NCBI RefSeq assembly: GCF_002078875.1
Contig: NC_034409.1
Location: forward strand, 12,404,434-12,468,433
DNA: 64,000 bases
Reading direction: 5' to 3'
From: Numida meleagris
Lineage: Eukaryota > Chordata > Aves > Galliformes > Numididae
In this document: positions 25,401 through 37,000 of the stretch, piece by piece
How positions within the stretch are numbered: position 1 is the first letter of the stretch
Layout: every line of letters starts with the position of its first letter
Position numbers and translations under genes: made by a program
The notes under the pieces: model-generated
The model's database searches: none
The model's input: only the letters and a program-made list of their open reading frames with translations
What the model was told of the DNA's origin: nothing

Positions 25401-27736
25401 ACTAATGATTTGTATATATAGTAAATGTATTTTAGTAAAAATATTATAGTATAAATATTATTAAAAATATTATAATAAAAATATTTGCCATGGGTATAAT
25501 ATGATATGGGGAAATAGAATTGTTTCAGATGTGAGTGAAAAAAGCACTGGGGACTTAGAAAAGCACCTGAAATGCTGGATTCTTCCACTTTAAAAGGAAA
25601 AATAAGGAAATGAAATAGGTGTGTAACAATATGTTTTGGAAAGATGATATCTCAACTTTGTCTATTTAGAACCTTTATAAATGGAAGAATCATTCAAACA
25701 AACTGAAAGATGGTAGACTGTTGAGAGTATTTTTGATATGACGAGATATTAGCTTCTATTAGGAAAGGTTATCAGCCTGTATCAGAAAGAAAAATAATTA
25801 TTAGGGACAACAACAGTAGTTATAGATCATGAGGTTTTTTTGTTTGCTATGGACTCTGCATCTTTTTCTTTAATATCTAGTAGGATCCATGTCTGTGATA
25901 CCAGTTTATCTAGATAATTGAGCTAACCCAATATGGCAGAGATGTTCCAACAATGTTATGTATGATTTATTGGCTAATTCATGGTTACATTAATTCATGA
26001 TACACAGGGTTTTTAAGCAGTTACAATCATTTGCCGTTATGCATGTTCACAATTTAATCTTCTATTTTTTTCAGAAGAATTGGCTCTTCCAACAGGTAGG
26101 AATATTGACATAATTATGACATCAAATAATATAATTTGTGTTGGCACGTTGAGCTAGTACAATCACGTAACATTGCAACAATATTCTACTTTAAAACAAT
26201 TATGTCTCGTTGAGAAAAATTACTGCTTTATTTAGTAATAATTGTTATGATTCAGAAACTTGCTAACTGCTTTCTTCTAAAAATAAATGCATTATCTTCC
26301 AAAATAAGGAGAATACAATTATTTTGTTTGTAGCTGTGAAAACCTAAAGTAGACTGAGTTTATCATTGTGATACTGGAAACAGAAGCTAGCCGCATATTT
26401 TTCCTTTGTTTTTGTATATATAACATTGTAAAAATAATATACGCATGCTTAGGACTTGATTCTGTGACATTTACCAAGTCCAGATGAACTGGGCATCAAG
26501 CCCGCAACATCATACTGATGAGAATATACTCCCCAAGCCAGGTCAGTGAATAAAAGCTCTTCATATGAGCACAGCTATAAGAATAGACTACAGGAGGTGA
26601 TAAGGTCAGTTGTGAGTTTTGGCTGAGTCAGGGTTGGAGGATAAGGCCCTTATGGATCCTATAAATAGTTCATTGTTAAAAGAGGTCAGATAGAATTCTG
26701 AATGTATTTTGGAAAAAGAAACTGCTGTGTGACTAATGAAGTACACCCTCTCTGTTTATTAATGTGGCATTTATTGGAACTAATGTGTGTAATAAATTAA
26801 AGGTATTTTTAGCATGTGCCAGGGAAATGTATTCAGATTTGAGAGTCTAATTTGAATGTATTTAAAGTGTTGTACTGTTTCAAAGGAAAGGTTATTACAA
26901 CATACAAATAAGGTATTAAAAACTAGGGGTTTCAATGGATTCCAGTGGAAATAGGAAGTCAGGCAAATGATATAAGAATGGGGTTTTGTCATCTAACTTA
27001 TATCAGCTAACAATTAATACCTGGGCTGTGCTTACTATAAGTGGGGAGAAGCATGTGCCCCTGTGGACAACTAACCCCATCCCCAGGCTATGGTTTGGCA
27101 GAAATGGAAGTGGCCCTAGCTGTGCCCCAGCACCACGACCTTCACTGCCCCAAGGCCCTTTGCCCAGCACCAGTGGTTTGTTCCCACTTCTATGTGATAT
27201 TTTTGAGTGTAAGGGTTCGGTAAACTCGACAGGTAGGTGTAAGGAATCCATTCCTCCCACCTTCTGCTTTCTCCCCTCAGGGTTATTTTTCAGTTGGATC
27301 ACTTCTCTGGTCTGGAAGCCATGCCAGTGGTGGCCAGGCAACGGCCAAGAGCAATGCTGGGTGAAAATGACTGCTTCTTTCACCCAGAAAGCTAGAGGAA
27401 AATGTTTGTCAACCTCCAGCAAAGGCTCTGAATGTGCTGTGCGGCTCTACCACTTCACTGCTGCCAGTACAGGGAGGTCTCCTATTCTTCTGTTCCCTTC
27501 CCTGCTGCCAGCTGCACATTAACAGTACTTCCTTTTGCAGTAACTGGCACTTGTAAAAGCTTTCTGTGACCTGAGACACCTTAATCACGTGGCAGAAAAT
27601 TAAATCATTAAATAAAAATCAATAGACTTAGTGGATTAACAAGTACAGTTGGATCACAGAGGCACCAGATGTGCAGCAGGGCTGGTAAACATAGAGGACC
27701 TGTGGATGAGGGAAGGAGGAAAAAACAAAGCAAGAT
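22424..27736. other. AT-rich intergenic DNA, no gene recognised
   Basis: The DNA is strongly A-rich on the plus strand between about 22,700 and 25,500, with an AT-only-like tract at 25,388-25,485. A moderately GC-rich patch around 27,040-27,520 has long open frames on both strands. The plus-strand one opens at a TTG, not an ATG, and neither resembles a known protein. Confidence 0.55.
25388..25485. repeat. AT-rich low-complexity tract
   Basis: About 100 bases are almost entirely A and T, with repeated TATTATA/ATATTAT words. It is a simple-sequence region with no coding content. Confidence 0.8.
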
Positions 27737-27752
27737 GGGGGGGGGGGGGGGG
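27737..27752 (+). repeat. G16 homopolymer
   Basis: Sixteen consecutive G residues follow CAAGAT and precede AAGTCTGA. Such runs can form quadruplex or triplex structures and are unstable in replication and in sequencing, so the exact length may be an assembly estimate. Confidence 0.95.
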
Positions 27753-30700
27753 AAGTCTGACACCTTTCTTCCAAGGCCATGAGTCGTTAGATCAGCTACT
27801 CATCAAACCACACCCTCAGGGACTCCTTTCAAATAATACTGTGTGTGATCTAATTGCAGGCAGATTTTGTAATTGCAGCCTTGCTTTTCTCCTGGCCTCC
27901 AGCTGCACGTGGCTGATAGGCATGGCTGCAGGTGGAAGGAGCAGGAGGCCCATCCACAGTTGGGTTGGATTTACAAAATGTGCCCTAAAATAAGTGCTAG
28001 TCCTGGGCTGTATCAAGTGCTCTTTGGGATTCTTATCTTTCTTCATTAACTAGCAGGAGACTACACAAAGAAGTCACGCTAGAATCTTATTTTCAAGGAG
28101 GCTGAAGCTCAGTGAGGTGAAATTCAGCCAGTGTGTTCATCCTCTGCTGTCCCTGTTTGTAGTACCCAATGTATCTGTCTTTTGAAAGACTGTATTTGTG
28201 TTAAATGTTTATTTTATATTTTAAAATGGACGCAACACTGAAAATAAGAGCATATCTAAAAGCGAATTGGATTCGATAAGCTGATAAACGCTTCATTAGA
28301 TCGGCTCCTTAACAGTAATGAATCTGTTGCAGAGTATTGACAGTGTTCTGTTACAGCACAGAATAAAGTCAAAACTGAAAGATCACAAAGGAAAAAAGAA
28401 CAAGATTCAAAGTGCTACTGACTAGACCTAATGAGGCTGTAGCTGGAAGAATTAACAGAGCAAAGAGTTCCTTCAACAGCTGTTGAGACCATGTGTGTTC
28501 ACAGAGCTTTCATCAGTGCTAGTAGGGGTTATTCTGTGTGAAGAACAAAGGAGCCTTAGTGCCTGGGCCGTGAAGAGAGAACTGGTGGAAAAAAAAAAAG
28601 GCCACTTGGGATATGGCCACAGATTGCGTTAGGCCCTGGTCTGTTTCCCTCCCTCACTTTGAGGAATACCTTTTCAAAGTCTCTTCAACTTGAAACATGT
28701 TATTGGCTTGAGCATGTCACTGACTTCTGTTGAACTATTTAAAGAATAAGGTATTGTTCAACAGGAGCATGAATAGCACAACAGAAATTGTATCATTAGT
28801 AGTTAGAAGATTATATCCTATGATTAATTATTAAACAAAGCATAGAAAAACATGTCCATGAAGCTCTGGATCTGTAATGGATACTGACTGACTTCCGTGA
28901 ATCCACTCTGTTTTATGCTGATATTTTGTGGTGAAAGATGCTGAGTGAGGTGTTATTCTCATACGCTGAGATAAAGATGTTTTACTCTACCACTCTTGAA
29001 TCACAGCTTTAACTCTTACTACAAAAATACTAATAGTGTCTTATTTGTTCTTTGCAGAGGATTTAATGAACATACTGACCATCTCCTTGAGTAAACCAAC
29101 TGATTTATATTTTCTGTGTTCAACTGCTTGAAAACATTCTTCAAGGAAACAACTGTCTAGACAAGATCACAGTAAATCCTCTGTTGCACAAGTGGTGGGA
29201 AAAGAGGATGGCCTTGGTAAGCAGTACTTTCAAAAGAAGTTATGAGCTGTTTGCCAGGCTGTCATGAGCTTAAATAATTATTTCAGATATTCATTCTGTC
29301 GGTTCCCACTAAGATAAGAAGTCTTAAGCATAATTTCCTGATATGGAACACATCAATGATTTATGGCTCTGTATATCGTTTTTTCCTTCTCATTGATAGG
29401 CATGAACGAGTCTTTATTCTGTTGAGAGCTGAAAGGCGTGTTAGACTGGTTAATGCCAAGTTGGCAGTCAATCATTTCAGCCTCACACTTGCTTAAAGGT
29501 ATGACTTTGTAATTCCTGCCTCATGAACTGTTTGTAGAGTGATGATAGGCACGTATGCAATTAGCACAACAACTTTTGCCAGTGGCGGAAAATCTTGATG
29601 CAGGTTGCAGTGGGATCAGTAGGGTCACTGTCCTTGATGATAGGTTTGCCTATTAATGCCGACTTTGTTCAAGAACCACTTCAGCTAAAAACTCCAGGGA
29701 GGTTCTCCCATTAATATGAAAGGAACAGAATCCTGATTAAAAAAAAAAAAATAGAAAAATTTAATCTGTCATTTTTTTCTAAGAGCTTTATTTTCACATC
29801 CCTATACTACAGATTTCTCCATTGGAATCACCTACACAAACATTCAGTCTGTCTGTAGAAATCCATACTAACTGTGTGATCATCAGAAAGGGAAATGGAA
29901 TAGAAATAGAAAGTGAAATTCCTGTTTTGGTTTCAAAATGCAAAGAAAAAGGAAGAAATGAATTATAGCACTAATTTCACTTGGCAGAGATAAGTATTCT
30001 TTCTTAAAAACAAGAGCTTCTTTCTCCATCTAGCAAAGCTGGCATTACTAAGACTATATCGGGACTCCGTCTTAATTCAAAGCCCACTGAGGAGAATGTA
30101 AGGGTTATTTTTTTAGATGTTTATGGCTTTTGTGTCAAGCTTTTAATTTTCTGTATGTGGACTGAAATGGTATCACTCACTGCACTGTTACTTGAAGTAC
30201 ACTGAATGAGTCAGTTTTGTGGTTTCCAAGGAATGTGTTATGCTTCTAGGAATTCAGTCTGGATATTTGGTCCCGCAGATATGGCCCATAACACGTATAG
30301 CCAGACTGCCAGTTCAGGAAATCACAAGTTTTACATAATGAGATCTAAAGCTGTGAATTATCTTTTACAGTTGTAAAGGAAATAGGTATTTGCACTGAAC
30401 ATTAAAGGTGGAAGTGAGAAAACAAAAGATCAGATAACAAGGGGAACACTGGAAGAGAAAGAAGAAACCCCGTCCCAGTTCAAAGTATTTGGCACTATTC
30501 AGGTGACAGCTGCTGTAGCGAACACTTAGTGATTATCTTGAGGAGAAAGAGCACATTTAGCTTCCTTTGTGGCATTGCAAATTCTCTTGCAAGACAGCTT
30601 GCTTGCTCAGCCACACCTTACATGTTAGCCTGTAAAACCCAAGATCTGCAACTGTCTATTGTTTCTTGAAAGATGGGCTAACTTGTACATGTTAGTAGTT

Positions 30701-33660
30701 AGGCACTCTTGAGTTTCACTTTCAGGTTAACACTGACATGAGTTGTCAGCATTTTATGATCTTTCCTATAAAAATTTTAAAAAGTTAAATCAGAAACTGC
30801 ATTACTTTCTGAATTTACTGCAAACTCATTTATTTGATTTTAAGTATATCTAGTATTATCTGTACTAGATAAACACACAAACAGACAGGCAAACCATTTG
30901 CTTGCTCCTGAATATATTTTCAGGTATTCCTAATGTACATCATTACTGTAAATTATAATGACAAAGTTAAGCTCTCAAAAATAAGAAATTGCTAAAAAAC
31001 ATTGTTCATACTAGATAACTCTCCTTGAAATATCATTCATCTTGTACTATACAATTCTTGCTCCTTAAGATTTCACTTTTATTTTGTTCAGAGTGGATTA
31101 TGTTTTAGAAATGAAAAAAAGATATAACAAATGGGACTGTTTTCTGAACTAAAAGTGGTTTTATTGTCATTTTTCATATACATTTGTGTATTTTTTTGAG
31201 GAAGAACAAAAAGAACAGCTAATTACTCCATGGAATCAAAATGACATTCCCAAGCACTTCCCAAAGGTCATCAGCAGTGTTGGATTTTGAAGAGTCACAA
31301 GGAAACCTCTGTAACGAGAACAACAAAAAAAAAAACTGGCTGAAGTAATATTGTGCCTTTTTATATGGATAAGCTACTGGAAAATAGCAAATTTCAAATA
31401 GTTTGCTAATCAACAGAGAAACTCAGGAATCCCAACTTAATTTCTGGGAGGACTGTGTGATTTTAGTTATGAACAGGTTATAAGCTTTTGTCTTGTTTTT
31501 CCAGATTCTTTCTTATCTTCTGTTCTGGCTCCTTGCTCCTGTCGATTCCTTCAGCTCCTGCTGATCCCATCACCCCCAGCTCTACATGGTTGCTTTTCTT
31601 ATGTTTCTGTATCTCTGAAGCCTGACAGTCATGTATCGCTTCATCCCTTCCTGTTTCTCAAATCTTTTCATCTGTCAAGCTACCATTTCCTCCTTTGTCT
31701 CACTGCAAAGACTTTTCTGCTTCTCCTGAGTTCAGAGACAAACATCAGAGATGCTTCCAACTTCCCAGGACAGTGCAATGGAGGTGAGGTCCCAGATGTC
31801 TCTAGAAAGAATATGTATTAACTTTAGGATGATAATGCAAATATTGGTCATACAAAAATAATGAAGAGCAAATCCTTTGCAGTGAGAACGCAGACTCGGC
31901 GGAAATTTTGTTTTAAATATCTCAACAGGAAAGGTTTTTCCTTTCACACCTGACTGTGAAGTCTTGTACAAACTTTTACAGCAGTATTCCTGAGTAAGGA
32001 CTGTGGAATGGATCCCAAGCACAAGCCATAAGTGAATGGATCTTTTCTACACTCAGTTGTCTGTACAGCTACTCACCTGCTTATACCATATGAGAACATC
32101 TTTATTTTTCTTTTATCGTGTTCCATGGCACACTCAGCAGTTACTCTGGCTAACTCCTGCTCAAAGGCCTTTCACATATTGCACAACATACTTTAGAAGA
32201 GCAGCATCATCGTTTGATTCTCAGACTGTAAACATTAGAGAATAATTAATTTATCAGCTTCGTGGGCTCTCTTTCAAGAACAGTACTGTCAGGGTTGATT
32301 TTGAAACAAAAGCACAGTGACAGCTGTTCTTTTTTTCCTAAAAAAAAAAAAAAAGAAGAACCATCAAACTGGGGAGTTCTATTTAATTTTTTTCCTCCTT
32401 TTTCATTTGGAGAGCAGACTCTTATCCACCTCCACATTTTCTGCTTTATAGTAGGACAATGTAAAATCCTGCTATTGGGCCTCGTCCTAGCCTTAACACA
32501 GGAGATTTTCTCCATGTGAAAATTTTCCTTTTTGCACATAGTTAGAGCAACAGTCATTGCTTGGGCTTGGCTTCCCTCCTTTGCTTGCTTCTCTTTTTGA
32601 ATAAACTCCAAATGTTTTTGCATCAACTCCAAATAGTCATAATCATGAATTATCCCAACCTCATCTATTAGAAAAAGCATCAGTTTGGGATCTTATCTCT
32701 GTTCTCTGCTTATACCTCTAAAATAAATATACCAGTCAAGATCTATTTCAAAACAGAGAAAACATCAGCTGAAATTCTTGCATAATCGCTTGATCCAATG
32801 TGCTTTAAGAAAAATACTGATCCTGAAACTTGTGACAGAATTGTAAAAGTCATCCATAGTTTGAGAGAAAGCAAGTCTGCTTTGCATTTGAGTGACAACT
32901 TGCCTCTCGTCTGCACTTGGCTGATGTACCTGATTGTGGTCTGGTCTTTATATAGCTCCTAAGCTTAGCAATGACGGTAAAAACTTACTACTGGTTGTTA
33001 GATCTGGCTGAAGCCGCTCTGTCCTTGCAGCACAGCGGATTGGTACGTGCTACTACAGCCTGTCCACATTTGAGCCACTTTTAGCTGCTGACATCAGCAT
33101 GCATCAGAAGGGAAATGGTAATTACAGGCAGGCTATAGATAGTCATGAACAGCATCTTATCAGTGCTACAAGTATTTTCAAATGCTAAAAAACAAAACAA
33201 AAAAAAACCAAAACAACCCACCACCAAAGTGAACAAAAACCCAATAACCCAACCTGAAGACCCTGAGGATCTCACTAAGCTTTACCTCAGGCCAGACCTG
33301 GTCTCAGGGGGCATCCCAGGTTCTGAGCTTCTCTGTTAAAGCCATTTGTACAGAGGCTCAATCTACCCAGCACACAACCGCAGAGTGTGTAATCGCAGAA
33401 AACAGGGACTCTGTGGGAAAGGGAAACGCCAAACACTGCTCAGCCAAACGTGGGACTGCAGACTACGAGCAGGACATTCCATCAGTGACCGCTGCCTGAT
33501 TCAAGTTTGTCACCAACCCTCACCCACAGGTAATTGTTTAAAGTGCTCTATCTGTGAGGAAAGCTTGAAAAATGCATAAATATTCATCGCAATACCTCTC
33601 AGGAGAAACATCTCCTTCAGCCCCTCATCTCCAGTGGACAAACGAAGGCCTGCCAAACAG
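27753..33660. other. AT-rich intergenic DNA, no gene recognised
   Basis: A pyrimidine-rich stretch lies at 31,498-31,730, an A-run near 32,341, and an A/C-rich tract at 33,184-33,260 just before the second CpG island. Short open frames show no known protein. I see no CR1 copy here that I can support. Confidence 0.55.
33184..33260 (+). repeat. A/C-rich low-complexity tract
   Basis: The plus strand is nearly free of T over about 75 bases, with AAAACA and CCAAAAC words. A similar tract occurs in GSAP intron 1 (34,598-34,647), so the two bracket the CpG island. Confidence 0.7.
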
Positions 33661-33871
33661 CCTGAAGCCACCCAGCCAGCTGGAGACAGCACGCGGGGAC
33701 TCTCAAGCACTGACTGCACTGCTAACATCCCGCAGGAGGCAACGGGAGCCCGCCAGGCCCCGGAGCAGCACCACAGCCCGGACTGAGCGGGGCGGCACCG
33801 CGCTCAGCCATTCCTCGCGGCCGCCGGCTGATTGACACCCGCCACGCCGAGCAGGCCCGAGGGGCCGGCCC

Positions 33872-33907
33872 ATGGAGGGGACCGCCCCGCAGCAGCCGGC
33901 GCCGTGA
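33872..33907 (+). other. Upstream ORF in the GSAP leader
   Basis: An ATG at 33,872 opens 11 codons and ends with TGA at 33,905-33,907, 47 bases before the main ATG. It is out of frame with GSAP and does not overlap it. Its start context (C at -3, G at +4) is moderate. If transcription starts upstream of 33,872 it may lower translation of GSAP. Whether the leader includes it is unknown. Confidence 0.4.
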
Positions 33908-33954
33908 GGCGGGCAGTGCCGGCCGGAGAGTGGTCGGTTTGTGAGGGGGCTGCT

Positions 33955-34039
33955 ATGCTGCTTCACCTGGCGGCTGAGTTTGACCTGCAGAGGGACGTGG
34001 TGCCCTGGCTGGCGGCGCGGGGTTGGGCTGCGGCTCTAG
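33955..34039 (+). CDS. GSAP: GSAP exon 1 (residues 1-28)
   Basis: It starts at the first ATG in this frame inside the CpG island (G at -3) and ends with CTAG|GTAACG, leaving one base of the next codon. It contains EFDLQRDVVPWL, matching the conserved start of GSAP (hydrophobic stretch, DFDL-like, DVLPWL-like). It lacks about ten Gly/Ala/Ser-rich residues that follow in human GSAP. An earlier TTG in the same frame is not a plausible start. Confidence 0.9.
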
Positions 34040-37000
34040 GTAACGCTGCGCTGGCGGGCGCGGGGCAGCGCTGAGGAGAGCCCGCTCCTTCCCTCCCTCT
34101 CTTCCTCCGCTCCCAGCCGCCTCCGTGCGCTGCTCTCCGGCGGGCGGAGAAGCCGGGCCGGGCACGAGTCCCCGCGAGCCGCTCCCGGTGCGGCCTTCCC
34201 GCTTCTTCCGTCGGGGCCGGGCCGCCTCGGGGCCACAGGGGGCCAGGGAAATGGCGGCGGCGCAGTGCCCCCGTCCGAGCGGGGAGGGCGGCCGGACCGA
34301 GCTGTGTGGGCTGAGCTCGCCTGTCCCGCTGCTGTGTGGGGGCTGTGACGGCCCCGAGCTGCGCGGGCTGAGCCCGGCGGTGTGTGGGGGCGCTGCCCTC
34401 GCGTCAGTGCGGCTGAGGGTGCCGGAGGCGGCAGAGTCGGTGTCCTCAGAGCACTTCTCAGATCCGAAGGAGCTTATGTTGCTCCTCGCAGCTCGTTCGG
34501 TTCTTCACGCATAGCCCTTTCTTTCCCCTTTGTTCCAAAAAGAAGCTTAGCATGTGCCTCTTTCTTCTACCCCACAGCCCTTTCTGGGAAAGAAAGGAAA
34601 AAAAAACAACACAACACACAGCCAAAAATAAAACAACCAAAACCCCGCTTCTGTGTACGTGGTGAATAAGTGCTAATTAAAATCAGGTGAGGTGTTGGAT
34701 GTCCCAGCAGGGTGAGAGAAGGAGGTTGGAAAAAGAGTGACTGTACTGTGTTTTTGGCCCTGTGGTATTGTGCTTGTGTTTGTTCTCATTTGTCTGCAAG
34801 GAAGCTGGTCAAGTTCTGCTTTTCAGAAACTGCTGGAAGCCTTCCTCTGTACATAGATTTGAACAGCATGATAACCGTGGCTGCAGTGGGAACACAGGGT
34901 TGTTGTGCACTGTGTCCAAGTCCCTTGATTGTTTTTAGTTAATTAGCTTATCTACCCCTTTAGGGGGCTGTAGTCCCATAGAAAACCTTTTTGGCTTTAA
35001 GTCAGTGTATCAGCTCCTTTGGCTTCATAAACCAAGTTGCTTCCCACGTTTCCAGTTACAAAATCTGTTAACATTTATTTCACATATACCAGAAAGTTTA
35101 CTGAGGAGCAGTGAGGTATAGGGTTTCTGCTGAAGGGAGTTGAGGTAAAATTCTGAAAATCTCTGTAATCAATTAATCTCTGTGTTTTTTGTGGAGATAG
35201 CAGAAAGGTGCTCACCTGTGCTTGGGAAAGGGACAGACTTTTTGTTCAGTAAGTGTACATGATAATACAGAATCGGACTTCAGATTGGAAGGTGTGTCTG
35301 ACCCAATAATAACGCTTCTGCATTGCATATTAACTTCTGTTTGTGTATACTCTTTCTTTCCCCTGAATTTGATGCTGATGTATTAGGAATGTGCACGTGG
35401 GAGGCTGGAATCTTTAAAGATTACTTTAAACATCACAGAAATACCTTTTTGCAGAAAGCCAGTTGTATTTAGGCATCCTGGTGCTTTTGTGTCAGTGATT
35501 TCAGATATTGTAGTTCTCCATATTTACTATTTTATTTCCTGAAGACTTGAAAGCCCTTTGATAGTGTGTGAGCATTCCTAATGGCCTGAGAGCTGGGAGT
35601 AGCTGTGATCAAGGGAGGGGAGTGGTAGGTGAAGAGAACCAGCCTAGCTCTCTTAATTCCACTCATTTTTGTATGATTTCCATATAATGGCTTTCAGGAA
35701 ATCAAAACACGTTCTTTTGAGCATGTCAATAAGAGCTGTTTGCTGGGCAGGCAGGTTGGGTTGGCTTTGTTTGCAGCCCTTCATCTGCTAGGCGAAGGTG
35801 TGAGATGAGGAAGAAGTTGTAATTCTGCATGCAAAGCTTTACTGCAGGACTTTCCCAAGGCAGGGATCATTGCCACTTCTACTTTGGTTACATATTCCCA
35901 CAGACAGTGTTCAGCGACGTGTAATTCGTATCAAACACCAAGCCAGTAGAAAGTGATGTATTGTTAAATATAGGCTGAGGATTTTCTGTCCTCCCACATC
36001 AAAATTGTTCACCTCTGAAAATGTTTCCGAACAGTTTTTTTTCTTACCACCACAATCTGTTCTAGCAAGGTTCATAGTATTAGGCTTGTGAAACTAAGTT
36101 TCTCGCTGCTTTCTCCAGTCAAGACTTTGTGGTAAGTGCAAAATGCTTGCCAAGAGTTGCAGAGAACTCTTCTTGTTCATACTTACATGCTACCTATATC
36201 TTAAAATTGAGGCCAGTCATGCAGCTCTCGGGCTTATTAAGAGCAAAATTTCCTCTTCTAATGCAAGTTCCAGCCAAGATAAACACACTTTTGGTGATTA
36301 CAGTGATTACTGTACAAAGCAGAATCGGTATAAGATGCACTTTTGTCATCTGTGGTACGATATTATACTTTTTTTTTTTTTTCCCTCCCCCAGTGTTTTC
36401 CTTTCTCTTGTCCTGTACCACTTGATTCCCTTGTACCTGTAAATATATTGCATGTATATCTAGTTTGGTGTCGTGGCTCTTGTTTTTGTTGTAGAGCTGA
36501 TCTCTGAAGGTGTAGTTTATTTCTAGGCATTCCTTAGGGAGCTGGGGTGGCTGACGCTTTTCCTCATGCTCCATCTATCTTCATATAGTGACCCTTCTGT
36601 TTTGAAGTTTATGAGATTAAATCATAGCATAAGAAATATTTGATCTGTTTTTTTTCAAAAGGTAGTAAATTTTGGCATGTATAAGTATACGACTGTAAAC
36701 ATGTACCGAATACCTTTGCTTGAAATATGTCTGTGTATGAGGAACTAACTCAAGTGAAAATCTTGTGCCTTTTGTTATAATTTCAGATACGTCTGAGAAT
36801 TTGTCAGCACTTTACATTGTGAATGTTGAAAGAAATGGAAAAATTATTTATACCTGGAAGGTAAGTCTGTCATGGAGCTTTGTGAAAATATTCCTGAGAA
36901 TATTGCTGTGTGTTTGCCTATACTTACTGGAGTCCTTGCACATGAATCTTTTTTTTTTTTCTTGCAAGAAGAACTAGAACATGAAAACTTGACTGATTAC

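Larger units (their letters stand above)
33660..34460 (+). promoter_or_regulatory. GSAP: CpG island 2, GSAP promoter
   Basis: GC content and CpG frequency rise sharply over about 800 bases around GSAP exon 1. A GC box GGGGCGG lies at 33,789-33,795. No TATA box is visible, so start-site use is probably dispersed, with the leader beginning somewhere between about 33,700 and 33,930. The ATG of the protein is at 33,955, and the island extends into intron 1. Confidence 0.8.

Noticed and set aside
26986..27522. 178-codon plus-strand frame and its 139-codon antisense partner near 27 kb
   Set aside because: The plus frame begins with TTG, both strands are open at once, the residues show no domain, and splice-like signals inside it do not give a consistent gene model.
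33832..33954. In-frame N-terminal extension of GSAP exon 1
   Set aside because: The extension opens at a TTG, not an ATG. The first ATG in frame is at 33,955 and begins the conserved GSAP start.
34232..34246. CTCF-like site CCACAGGGGGCCAGG in the GSAP CpG island
   Set aside because: One base of the core is missing compared with the CCACNAGGGGGC consensus, so the call is too weak without binding data.
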